A DNA stretch of 64,000 nt, from the NCBI RefSeq assembly GCF_002192255.1, contig NZ_CP021768.1, positions 1,382,001-1,446,000 on the forward strand. Reading direction: 5' to 3'. The DNA is from Stenotrophomonas sp. WZN-1 (lineage in GTDB: Bacteria > Pseudomonadota > Gammaproteobacteria > Xanthomonadales > Xanthomonadaceae). Shown in pieces: positions 24,926 through 32,845 of the stretch (position 1 is its first letter; each line of letters begins with the position of its first letter). The translations under genes and the position numbers were made by a program. Under the pieces are notes generated by a model that did no database searches, was not told the origin of the DNA, and was given only the letters and a program-made list of their open reading frames with translations.

Positions 24926-26590
24926 GTGGGCGGCAGGCAGTGGCGGTTCGGAACAGAGGTGGCGCTGGTCATGCTGCTGGTGTGGTTGGCAACGCCGTGT
25001 CCGCTGTCGGCGGCTGTAGCCGAAGCCGGGCGTGATTACCTGCTGGTCGGTGCAGCCACCGATGATCCCACCCCGCATCGCGCATGCACGCCGGAGATGC
25101 TGGCGGGGCCACGACAGCAGGTGCAGGTGTCCGCGCCAGCGGGCGGCTGGTCGGGGCAGCCGCAGGCGCTGGACGTGTTCAATGTGTTTGCCGGCGAAGT
25201 CCGCGTGCAGCATGGCGATCGCGAAATCTGCGGCAACATGCACGATGCCCGTACCCGTGATTCCCGGTTCCGCGCAGGCATCGGCCTGGTCGCGGTGCCG
25301 CCGGCGGGCAGCCATGAACCGTTCCTGGTGTCATGGCAGATGCCGCTGAAGGCGCGCTGGGTACCGACCCTGCGGCTGGGGGCACCCAGTCCCGTGCAGC
25401 AGAACGATACCGCCCGCCTGCTGGTGCGCGCGGCCTGCATCGCCGTGGCGATCGCGCTGGCCTTGTCGGCCCTGATGGCCTTCCTCACCACCCGCGACCG
25501 CAGCTTCCTGGTCTACATCGCCGGTACCACCGTGCTGGTGCTGTGGCAGGCCATCCTCGGTGGCCTCAGCGGCTACCCGGAGCCGTGGCTGCCGGTGGGC
25601 GAGGGCGGTGCCTGGTGGCTGCTGTCGTTGACCGCGGCGTCCCAGGCACTGGTGCTGCCGGCACTGTGGCGCCTGAACGGCGGCGACCGCCTGCTGCCGC
25701 GATCGCGCCCGGTGCAGCTGCTGGCGCTGTGGGGATTGCTGGCGCTGGCCGCATGGGTTCCGTGGCTGCAGTGGGGCAGCCTGGCCTGGGTGGCGCTGGG
25801 CCTGCAGGTGTCCTACCTGCTGGGCTGTGGCCTGGCGTTGATGGTCGGGGTGTGGGCACGGCTGCGCGGTGACCGCTGGGCGCAGGCGGGGCTGGCAGCG
25901 CTGGCACCGATGCTGGTGTTGATCCTGGCCGATGCCTGCCGCGCTGCGTGGTTGCTGGAGTACCGCGTGGAGGCCCTGCAGCTGGCGGTGACCTGGCTGC
26001 TGATGATGGCCGCCTATGCGCTGAACCAGCGGCTGGGCCGCCTGCGCCAGCAGCGCGATGAGCTGCGCCAGCTGGCCGAGACCGATGGCCTGACCGGGCT
26101 GCCCAACCGCCGTGCCGGGCTGCAGCAGCTGGCACGGCATCTGGAACGGGTCGATCGCGAGCGCGGCCCGCTGGTGATCGGCTTCCTCGACATCGACCTG
26201 TTCAAGGACATCAATGACCGCCATGGCCACGCCGTGGGCGACCAGGTGCTGGTGGCGGTGGCACGTGCATTGCGTGCCGCGGTGCGCAGCCAGGACCAGG
26301 TGGTGCGGATGGGCGGCGAAGAGTTCCTGCTGCTGATGCCGGGCATGCCGCGGGAGGCGGCGTCGGCACGACTGGATCGCCTGCGCCAGCACATCACCGA
26401 GGCCGGGCGGGCGCTGCAGGTGCCGGGCCTGGAGGTGACCGCCAGCATCGGCCTGGCGCAGTGGCGGCCGGGCGAGGACGATCTGGCCGGGCTGCTGCGG
26501 CGGGCCGACCATGCCATGTACGTGGCCAAGCGCGCGGGCCGCAACCGGGTGTTCGACGGCGAAGAGCTCGACCCACCCGGCCTGGCATGA
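24926..26590 (+). CDS. 7TM-type membrane diguanylate cyclase with I-site
   Basis: The product is 554 residues. A signal peptide-like N-terminus and periplasmic domain (about 33-165) lead to about seven membrane helices (170-370), a short coiled coil (LRQQRDELRQLAETD) and a GGDEF domain. The active site is canonical GGEEF (near 463), preceded by the inhibitory RxxD site (RSQD, five residues upstream). It should make c-di-GMP with product feedback inhibition. The periplasmic part may sense a ligand. The start is GTG at 24926, giving a basic N-terminus before the hydrophobic stretch. Confidence 0.88.
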   Translation: MGGRQWRFGTEVALVMLLVWLATPCPLSAAVAEAGRDYLLVGAATDDPTPHRACTPEMLAGPRQQVQVSAPAGGWSGQPQALDVFNVFAGEVRVQHGDREICGNMHDARTRDSRFRAGIGLVAVPPAGSHEPFLVSWQMPLKARWVPTLRLGAPSPVQQNDTARLLVRAACIAVAIALALSALMAFLTTRDRSFLVYIAGTTVLVLWQAILGGLSGYPEPWLPVGEGGAWWLLSLTAASQALVLPALWRLNGGDRLLPRSRPVQLLALWGLLALAAWVPWLQWGSLAWVALGLQVSYLLGCGLALMVGVWARLRGDRWAQAGLAALAPMLVLILADACRAAWLLEYRVEALQLAVTWLLMMAAYALNQRLGRLRQQRDELRQLAETDGLTGLPNRRAGLQQLARHLERVDRERGPLVIGFLDIDLFKDINDRHGHAVGDQVLVAVARALRAAVRSQDQVVRMGGEEFLLLMPGMPREAASARLDRLRQHITEAGRALQVPGLEVTASIGLAQWRPGEDDLAGLLRRADHAMYVAKRAGRNRVFDGEELDPPGLA

Positions 26591-26612
26591 AGCGCTGCGG
26601 GCGGCGATGCCG

Positions 26613-26618
26613 GATAAT
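26613..26618 (+). promoter_or_regulatory. Candidate -10 box of rluF, leaderless geometry
   Basis: GATAAT is followed by six bases and then the ATG of rluF. The spacing equals that of the alkA fusion gene, and no properly spaced Shine-Dalgarno is present. Confidence 0.4.
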
Positions 26619-26624
26619 AGGGCG

Positions 26625-27347
26625 ATGACCACCCGACTCAACAAACATATCGCCGACACCGGCTTCTGCTCCCGCCGCGAGGCTGATCGCCTGATCGCCG
26701 CCCGCCGGGTCACCGTCAACGGCCATCCGGCCGGCACTGGCGCGGTGGTGGGCGAGGAAGACCAGGTGCTGGTCGACGGCCAGCCGCTGCGCGCGCGCGT
26801 GGCCCGCAAGCCCGGTGCCCGCCGTCACGTCTACATCGCGCTGAACAAGCCGGTTGGCGTCACCTGCACGACCGAGACCTCGGTCAAGGGCAACATCGTC
26901 GACTTCGTCGGCCATGAACAGCGCATCTTCCCGATCGGGCGCCTGGACAAGGAGTCCGAAGGCTTGATCCTGATGACCAGCAACGGTGACATCGTCAACC
27001 AGATCCTGCGTGCCGAGAACGGCCACCAGAAGGAGTACCTGGTGGCGGTGAACAAGCCGGTCACCGACGAGTTCCTGCGTGGCATGGCCCGTGGCGTCCG
27101 CATCCACGACCAGATGACGCTGCCGTGCAAGACCTCGCGCATCGCCAAGTTCGGTTTCCGCATCACCCTGCAGCAGGGCCTGAACCGGCAGATCCGCCTG
27201 ATGGCGGCCGAGTTCGGCTACCGCGTGACCCAGCTGCGCCGCGTACGCATCGACAACATCAAGATTGGTGCGTTGAAGCCGGGCCAGTGGCGCAACCTGA
27301 CCGAGCAGGAGCTGCAGGGCCTGCTGCCGAAGCAGCTGGACTGGTAA
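26625..27347 (+). CDS. rluF: 23S rRNA pseudouridine synthase RluF
   Basis: The product is 240 residues. An N-terminal S4 domain (RLNKHIADTGFCSRREADRL) precedes the RsuA/RluB/RluF catalytic domain with GRLDKESEGLILMTSNG, whose Asp is the catalytic residue. KKYLV-type sequence (QKEYLVAVNKPV) and GLNRQIRLM are family hallmarks. RluF modifies U2604 of 23S rRNA. The start at 26625 opens directly on the S4 domain; the upstream in-frame sequence overlaps the cyclase gene and is unlike the family. Confidence 0.88.
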   Translation: MTTRLNKHIADTGFCSRREADRLIAARRVTVNGHPAGTGAVVGEEDQVLVDGQPLRARVARKPGARRHVYIALNKPVGVTCTTETSVKGNIVDFVGHEQRIFPIGRLDKESEGLILMTSNGDIVNQILRAENGHQKEYLVAVNKPVTDEFLRGMARGVRIHDQMTLPCKTSRIAKFGFRITLQQGLNRQIRLMAAEFGYRVTQLRRVRIDNIKIGALKPGQWRNLTEQELQGLLPKQLDW

Positions 27348-27356
27348 ACGGCTTCT

Positions 27357-27422
27357 GTAGAGCCGAGCCCATGCTCGGCTGCTCTTTTGTCCGGGTGCAG
27401 CCGAGCATGGGCTCGGCTCTAC
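27357..27422. repeat. Head-to-head SMAG dimer
   Basis: Two elements in opposite orientation: GTAGAGCCGAGC...GCTCGGCTGC and GCAGCCGAGC...GCTCGGCTCTAC, separated by 14 bases. Each is a hairpin and together they can form one long hairpin. The dimer lies between rluF and the GAF-GGDEF gene. Confidence 0.9.
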
Positions 27423-27464
27423 ATCAGCTAGACTTCGCGGTGACCTGCCGGAACGTGACGCTGC

Positions 27465-28535
27465 ATGATCAAGCCCGACAAGCCTGCCAATGAAGCCCTT
27501 CGGCTTGAGGCGCTGTACCGCTACCGGATCCTCGATTCGGAGCGTGAAAAATCCTTCGACGACCTGGTGGTGATCGCCAAGGCGGTCTGCGGCACCTCGA
27601 TGGCGGCGGTGACCCTGATCGATGTCGAGCGGCAATGGTTCAAGTCGATCCAGGGCATCGATGCGGCAGAAAACCTGCGCAGCGAATCGATGTGCGGCCA
27701 CGCGATCCTGCAACCGCAGCAGATCATGGTGGTCGAGGATGCGCTGCAGGATGTCCGCTTCCACGACAACCCGGTGGTGGTCGGGGATCCCCACATCCGC
27801 TTCTATGCCGGCGCGCCGCTGATCAGCTCCGACGGCCTGCCGCTGGGCACGCTGTGCGTGTTCGACGCGCGGCCGCAGCACCTGGCCAGCGACAAGGCCG
27901 AGGCCCTGGCCGCACTGTCGCGGCAGGTGATGCTGGTGATGGAGCTGCGCCGTTTCGCACTCGACATCCAGAACCACATGCTGGAGCGCGATGATTACGA
28001 GCGCCTGCTGTCGGAGTACCAGGACGTACTGCTGGCGCAGAATGCCGACCTGGCCGAGCAGAGCCGCACCGATGCGTTGACCGGCCTGCCGAACCGCCGT
28101 GCGATGGCGGCAGCGCTGGAAGAGGCGGTGGTGGAGATTGAGGGGCAACCCGGCGTGGCCTGCGTCGCACTGCTCGACATCGACCATTTCAAGCACATCA
28201 ACGATTTCCAGGGCCACGCCACCGGCGACCGGGTGCTGGCCGAGCTGGGCGTGCTGCTGCGCTCGCACTTTGCCGGCCGTGGCATGGCCGCGCGCTATGG
28301 CGGAGAAGAGTTCGTGGCGGTGATGCCGGGCACCGACCTGCACACGGCCGAACTGCAGTGCGAGTTCCTGCGCCTGGCCGTGGCAGACCTGCCGCTGGGT
28401 TTCCCGGTCACGATCAGCATCGGCGTGGCCCAGCACCAGCCTGGTGAAAGCGTGGATGACATGCTGGCGCGCGCCGACAAGGCGCTGTACCGGGCCAAGG
28501 GCAATGGCCGCAACCGGGTGGAACGGGCGGGCTGA
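27465..28535 (+). CDS. GAF-domain diguanylate cyclase
   Basis: The product is 356 residues and soluble. A GAF domain (about 20-165) contains the recurrent text SMCGHAIL, VVEDALQDVRFHDNP and FYAGAPL. A short helix and a GGDEF domain (about 205-355) follow, with canonical YGGEEF (near 279). The RxxD inhibitory site is not present (AGRGMAARYGGEEF), so product inhibition is not expected. GAF domains bind small ligands or pigments; none can be named. TAGACT lies 31 nt upstream as a possible -10. Confidence 0.88.
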   Translation: MIKPDKPANEALRLEALYRYRILDSEREKSFDDLVVIAKAVCGTSMAAVTLIDVERQWFKSIQGIDAAENLRSESMCGHAILQPQQIMVVEDALQDVRFHDNPVVVGDPHIRFYAGAPLISSDGLPLGTLCVFDARPQHLASDKAEALAALSRQVMLVMELRRFALDIQNHMLERDDYERLLSEYQDVLLAQNADLAEQSRTDALTGLPNRRAMAAALEEAVVEIEGQPGVACVALLDIDHFKHINDFQGHATGDRVLAELGVLLRSHFAGRGMAARYGGEEFVAVMPGTDLHTAELQCEFLRLAVADLPLGFPVTISIGVAQHQPGESVDDMLARADKALYRAKGNGRNRVERAG

Positions 28536-28546
28536 AGCACCCCCGG

Positions 28547-28570
28547 GTAGATCCACGCCATGCGTGGATG
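28547..28570 (+). repeat. SMAG-type palindrome
   Basis: GTAG followed by the ATCCACGC/GCGTGGAT stem, 11 bp after the GAF-GGDEF stop. Confidence 0.9.
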
Positions 28571-28651
28571 CTGTTCCCGATTCACATCGCGTCGCAGTTC
28601 CTGCGATCAGAACCGGGCAGCATGACCTCCCTGTTTCCCCGGATGCCAACC

Positions 28652-29812
28652 ATGCTGCAGACCCTGGCCATCGCCCACTATCGCTCGCTGCACGGGCTGG
28701 TACTGCCGCTGCAGCAGTTGAACGTGGTGACCGGTGACAACGGCAGTGGCAAGTCCAGCCTGTACCGCGCGCTGCGCCTGCTGGCGGAGTCCGCGCAGGG
28801 CGGCGTCGCGGCGGTGCTGGCCCGCGAAGGTGGGCTCGGTTCGGCGCTGTGGGCGGGGCCGGAAAAAATGGACCGCCGGGTTGCTGCCGGCGAGATCCCC
28901 CTGCAGGGCGGCCCACGGCAGGAACCGGTGGGATTGAAGCTGGGCTTCACCACCGACGAATTCGGCTACGCCATCGATCTGGGCTACCCGCCGCCCAGCC
29001 GATCGGCCTTCGCGCTGGACCCGCAGATCAAGGCCGAGGCGATCTGGGCGGGCCCGTTCCTGCGCAGCGCCAACCTGCTGGTCGACCGGCGCGGGGCGAT
29101 GGTGCGGCAACGCCATGCGCGTGGCTGGGATCTGGTCGACGACCGCTTGTCACTGTTCGACAGCCTGTTTACCCAGGTCGGCGATCCGCAGCGCATGCCG
29201 GAAACCATCGCGCTGCGCGAGTACATCCGCCGCTGGCGCTTCTACGATCATTTCCGCAGTGATGCCGATGCTCCGGCGCGGCAGCCGGCGATGGCCACGC
29301 GCACGCCGGTGCTGCACCACGACGGGCGGGATCTGGCCGCGGCCTGGGTCACCATCCTCGAGATCGGCGACCCGGTCGCGTTGGCACGCAGCGTCGACGA
29401 TGCCTTCCCGGGCGCCACGGTCGGCTTCGAGGAACTGGATGGCCGGTTGGCGCTGCGTTTCCACCAGCCCGGGCTGCTGCGGCCCTTGTCGATGGCCGAA
29501 CTGTCCGACGGCACGCTGCGCTTCCTGCTGCTGGCCGCTGCACTGCACACGCCGCGTCCGCCGCCGCTGCTGGTGCTCAACGAGCCGGAGACCAGCCTGC
29601 ACCCGGACCTGTTGCCGGCGCTGGCACGGCTGATCATCGCGGCCAGCGCGCGCAGCCAGGTCTGGGTGGTGTCACATGCCAGCCGCCTGATCGCGGCGCT
29701 GGAACAGGCGCCGGGGTGCCATTCGCTGCACCTGCACAAGGAACAGGGACGCACGCTGTTGAGCGGGCAGGGCCTGCTGGATGCTCCGGCATGGTACTGG
29801 CCGCAGCGTTGA
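28652..29812 (+). CDS. AAA/SMC-like predicted ATPase (COG4637 type)
   Basis: The product is 386 residues. It has Walker A GDNGSGKSS (28-36), an ABC-like signature LSDGTLRFLLLAAAL, Walker B LLVLNEPETSLHPDL and a switch His in VVSHASRLI. The layout resembles RecF/OLD-like ATPases without a TOPRIM domain. No nuclease or partner gene is adjacent, so it is not evidently a defence system. Upstream in-frame Mets exist (28622, 28643); 28652 is chosen because MLQTLAIAHYRSL is the family start. Confidence 0.75.
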   Translation: MLQTLAIAHYRSLHGLVLPLQQLNVVTGDNGSGKSSLYRALRLLAESAQGGVAAVLAREGGLGSALWAGPEKMDRRVAAGEIPLQGGPRQEPVGLKLGFTTDEFGYAIDLGYPPPSRSAFALDPQIKAEAIWAGPFLRSANLLVDRRGAMVRQRHARGWDLVDDRLSLFDSLFTQVGDPQRMPETIALREYIRRWRFYDHFRSDADAPARQPAMATRTPVLHHDGRDLAAAWVTILEIGDPVALARSVDDAFPGATVGFEELDGRLALRFHQPGLLRPLSMAELSDGTLRFLLLAAALHTPRPPPLLVLNEPETSLHPDLLPALARLIIAASARSQVWVVSHASRLIAALEQAPGCHSLHLHKEQGRTLLSGQGLLDAPAWYWPQR

Positions 29813-29830
29813 TACGGCGATCCACGCCCG

Positions 29831-29854
29831 GTAGATCCACGCCATGCGTGGATG
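29831..29854 (+). repeat. SMAG-type palindrome
   Basis: GTAG plus the ATCCACGC/GCGTGGAT stem, between the convergent AAA ATPase and EamA genes. Confidence 0.9.
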
Positions 29855-29857
29855 CAC

Positions 29858-30805
29858 TCAATCGGCGATGTTGCGCGCCTCGGCCGTACCGAGGATCTCC
29901 GGGTGCTGCACCGGCTTGCGGCGGTTCAGCAGCGGATGCAGGAACACCGCGCCGACGATGATCGCCACGCCCAGGTAGAACCACGGGGTGACTTCGTGCT
30001 GCTCGCGCAGCAGCACCACCGCCAGCACCACCGCATAGACCGGCTCCAGGTTGGTCACCAGCTGCACCGTGTAGGCGCTCAGGTGGCGCAGTGCGACCAA
30101 CGCCAGGGCGAACGGCAGCAGCGTGCAGAACCCGGCCAGCACCAGCAGCAGGATGCCGTCGTGCAGGTCCGGGACCACCCAGAGCGGGCTGGCCAGGGCA
30201 GGTAGCAGGTACGGCATCAGCGGCGCCAGCAGGGTCAGGGTGAGCGTGCCTGCACCGAGCTCCAGCGCGGTGACCGTGAGCGGATCGGCGTGGCTGACCA
30301 TGCGCTTGTTGAGCGAGCCGAACACCGCCACCAGCAGCGCCGAGAGCGCGCCGATCAACACACCCAGGCGCATGCCATCGGGCACGCCACCGACCACCAG
30401 CGCGACACCCGGCAGCACGGCCAGGCCGAAGGCCAGCTCACGCAGCTGGAACGGTCGCTTGGCCACCCAGGGTTCGATGATCGAGGTGAACACCGGCGCC
30501 AGCGCGATGCAGGTGGCGGCCACCGAGGCATTGGCCAGCTTAACCGCGCCGTAGAACGTCAGCCAATGCAGCGCGACCAGCGCGCCGATGCCGGCATAAC
30601 CGGCCACCAGCCGCAGCGGCAGCGTACGCAGTCCGCGCCAGACCCGCGGCAGCAGCGCCAGCATCGCCGTCACCAGCAGCATGCGCCACCACACCAGCGG
30701 CAGCGCGGGCAGGGTGATCAGCTTGCCGAGGATGGCGGTGACGCCCCACAGCAGGACACAGAAATGGATCTGCCACAGCGCTTTGCGGGTGTCGGGTGTG
30801 CTCAT
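29858..30805 (-). CDS. EamA/DMT-family transporter
   Basis: The product is 315 residues with ten predicted membrane helices in two EamA repeats. The first begins at IHFCVLLWGVTAILGKLI and the second at GMRLGVLIGALSALLVAVF. Such proteins export amino acids or metabolites. The Met at 30805 is preferred over far-upstream starts because the frame before it is Arg/Ala-rich and lacks a helix. It diverges from the Pr6Pr gene with a 79-bp spacer. Confidence 0.85.
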   Translation of the reverse strand: MSTPDTRKALWQIHFCVLLWGVTAILGKLITLPALPLVWWRMLLVTAMLALLPRVWRGLRTLPLRLVAGYAGIGALVALHWLTFYGAVKLANASVAATCIALAPVFTSIIEPWVAKRPFQLRELAFGLAVLPGVALVVGGVPDGMRLGVLIGALSALLVAVFGSLNKRMVSHADPLTVTALELGAGTLTLTLLAPLMPYLLPALASPLWVVPDLHDGILLLVLAGFCTLLPFALALVALRHLSAYTVQLVTNLEPVYAVVLAVVLLREQHEVTPWFYLGVAIIVGAVFLHPLLNRRKPVQHPEILGTAEARNIAD

Positions 30806-30884
30806 CGGCCTATTGTGAGGCAATCGCGCGGCTGTCGGCGATGACTGTGGCATGCTCGCGGAAACTCCCCAAGGGAACCCTGCA

Positions 30885-31499
30885 ATGGCTGCCAACCGCT
30901 CCGCCCTGCGTGCATGGGCAGCCCTGACTGTACTGGTGGCCGCCACCTCGCTGCTGCTGCAATACCTGTTGTTGCTACGCGGCCCCGGGGCGGCTGCCGG
31001 GGTCGGCGTGGCGACGCTGCGCTTCGTTGGTTACTTCACGATTCTCAGCAACCTGGCGGTGTGCCTGGGATGCGTCAGGCTGATCCGTGCGGGTGTGCTG
31101 AACACGACTGTCGCCGCAGTGATCGGGTTGTGCATCGGGGTGACCGCGTGCATCTACGTGCTGGCGTTGCAGGGGCTGTGGCAGCCCACCGGGCTGCAAT
31201 GGTGGGTCGATGCCGGCCTGCACTACGCTGTGCCGGCGCTGTACCTGCTCGGGTGGTGGTGGCTGCTGCCGCATGGGGCGCTGCGCTGGCGCGCGCTGGG
31301 CGGCGTGCTGCTGGTACCACTGGTCTACCTTGGCTGGGCGATGCTGGTCGCTGCAATGACCGGACAGGCGCCGTATCCATTCCTCGAACTGCAACGCCTG
31401 GGCCCGGCGGCCTTCCTGCTCAACGTGCTGCGCGTTGCGGGCGTGTTCGTGGTGGGCTGGACCCTGCTGTGGGGACTGGACCGCTGGCGCCGTCGATGA
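30885..31499 (+). CDS. Pr6Pr-family membrane protein
   Basis: The product is 204 residues with six predicted helices. It matches the Pr6Pr (six-helix) pattern: FVGYFTILSNLAVCL in helix 2-3, HYAVPALYLLGWWWL mid-protein and a C-terminal helix. Function is unknown. AAGGGA (30871-30876) precedes the ATG. Its last 80 bases overlap the 3' end of the DUF72 gene on the other strand. Confidence 0.78.
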   Translation: MAANRSALRAWAALTVLVAATSLLLQYLLLLRGPGAAAGVGVATLRFVGYFTILSNLAVCLGCVRLIRAGVLNTTVAAVIGLCIGVTACIYVLALQGLWQPTGLQWWVDAGLHYAVPALYLLGWWWLLPHGALRWRALGGVLLVPLVYLGWAMLVAAMTGQAPYPFLELQRLGPAAFLLNVLRVAGVFVVGWTLLWGLDRWRRR

Positions 31500-32295
31500 G
31501 GCGCTGCAGGGCCATCGCTGCCGCCGGATTGCGGGCCTTGCCGGCACCGATGCACAGCAGGTAGACCTCGCGCGGGGTTTCCGGGGCGGGCCCGGCTAGG
31601 CAGGGAAGGTCGTCCACCGGCTCGCCGCGTGACCAGCGTCGTGCGCGTTCTGCCCAGCACTGCTGCACGGACGCAGGCAGGCCCTCGTTCAAGCGGGCCT
31701 GGCTGCGCTTGATCCGCGCGTAGACGAAGCCGGCACTGACATCACCATGCAGGGGCGCCTCGTCGCTGTCCTCGATCACCAGCGCCACGCCGTGTCGGCG
31801 CGCGGCGGCGACCAGCGCCGGGCCATGTGCCCCGGCGTTGCGCACCTCCAGTGCGTGTTGCAGTGGCACCCCCTCCAGCTGCTTCGGCAGCTGCGCCATC
31901 AGCGCGTCCAATGCATCGGCGTCGGCCGGATGGCGCGGATCGAACTGCCACAGCAACGGGCCGAGCCGGTCACCGAGCGCCAACGCCGCCTCGAGGAACG
32001 GTGCGGCGGCCTCCACCGTGCTGGACAGGTCGCGGCGCTGCACCAGGTAGCGCGGCGCCTTCATCGAGAAGCGGAAACCGCCGGGAGTCTGTGCGGCCCA
32101 TTGCGCGCACTGGGCCGCAGTGGGCGTGCGGTAGAACGTGCCGTTGATCTCGATGCAGCGCAGGGCGCGGCTGGCATGGGCCAGTTCCTCGCGCTGCGGC
32201 AGGCCTGCTGGATAGAACACACCGCCGCGCCATTCGGGAAACACCCAGCCACCGATGCCGCAGCGGATGGCTGCCTGGCCGGCAGCCGTGGTCAT
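31420..32295 (-). CDS. DUF72 (YecE-family) protein
   Basis: The product is 291 residues. DUF72 hallmarks are the N-terminal IRCGIGGWVFPEWRGG, the FSMKAPRYLVQRR stretch, LWQFDPR and VYARIKRS. The fold is TIM-barrel-like and the function is unknown. Its ATG overlaps the stop of the VOC gene by 4 bp (ATGA), so the two are coupled. The last 80 bp overlap the convergent Pr6Pr gene, and the C-terminal tail coded there is low complexity (GASGPVPTAGSSPPRTRP). Confidence 0.85.
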   Translation of the reverse strand: MTTAAGQAAIRCGIGGWVFPEWRGGVFYPAGLPQREELAHASRALRCIEINGTFYRTPTAAQCAQWAAQTPGGFRFSMKAPRYLVQRRDLSSTVEAAAPFLEAALALGDRLGPLLWQFDPRHPADADALDALMAQLPKQLEGVPLQHALEVRNAGAHGPALVAAARRHGVALVIEDSDEAPLHGDVSAGFVYARIKRSQARLNEGLPASVQQCWAERARRWSRGEPVDDLPCLAGPAPETPREVYLLCIGAGKARNPAAAMALQRLIDGASGPVPTAGSSPPRTRPQRAAR

Positions 32296-32735
32296 TGGCC
32301 GTGGTCCGCGCGCCACGGGTCGTAGCTGCCGAACCACCACAGATAGCCTTCCGGGTCGGCGCAGGCGTAGCCGCGGCCGCCATAGTCCTGGTCGGCGATG
32401 TCGATGACGATGCGGGCACCGGCGGCCTTGGCCCGCGCGTAGTGCGCGTCGGCGTCGGTGACGATCACGCAGGCACTCTGGGTCTGGCGGCCGCCGACCT
32501 CATCAGGCATCGCCGCGTGCTCGCTCCACGCGCTCTGATTGCTGGCCGAGCCGAGCATGATCATGCCGCTGCCGAAGGTCAGCTGCGCATGGAACACCGT
32601 ATCGCCATCGGCGTAGACGGCCTGGGCATGGAAGCCGAAGGCGTGCTGCAGCCAGTCGATGGCGGCCTGCGCGTCGCGATAGCGCAGGCACGGAATGATG
32701 GTGGAGCCGTTGCTCGGTTGCCCGTTCCCGCCCAT
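32292..32735 (-). CDS. VOC-superfamily glyoxalase/bleomycin-resistance-like protein
   Basis: The product is 147 residues with two beta-alpha-beta-beta-beta modules: IIPCLRYRDAQAAIDWLQHAFG (first) and ACVIVTDADAHYARAKAAGA then GYACADPEGYLWWFGSY (second). The latter resembles the PhnB-type fold with DPEG-xxW. A strong ribosome site TAGGAGGGG precedes the start on the minus strand. It leads a two-gene operon with DUF72. Substrate unknown. Confidence 0.85.
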   Translation of the reverse strand: MGGNGQPSNGSTIIPCLRYRDAQAAIDWLQHAFGFHAQAVYADGDTVFHAQLTFGSGMIMLGSASNQSAWSEHAAMPDEVGGRQTQSACVIVTDADAHYARAKAAGARIVIDIADQDYGGRGYACADPEGYLWWFGSYDPWRADHGQ

Positions 32736-32845
32736 GACACCCCTCCTATGGCACAGGGCAGGGTGCGCTGCAGACCGTTACCATCCCGCGAAACCCCGGT
32801 GACGGCCTGCACATGGCCGCCACCCCTGTTCGGAGATCGTGCTGG

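Noticed and set aside
28652..29812. Defence-system ATPase (OLD/Septu-like)
   Set aside because: Walker motifs are clear, but there is no TOPRIM domain, nuclease partner or mobile context around it.
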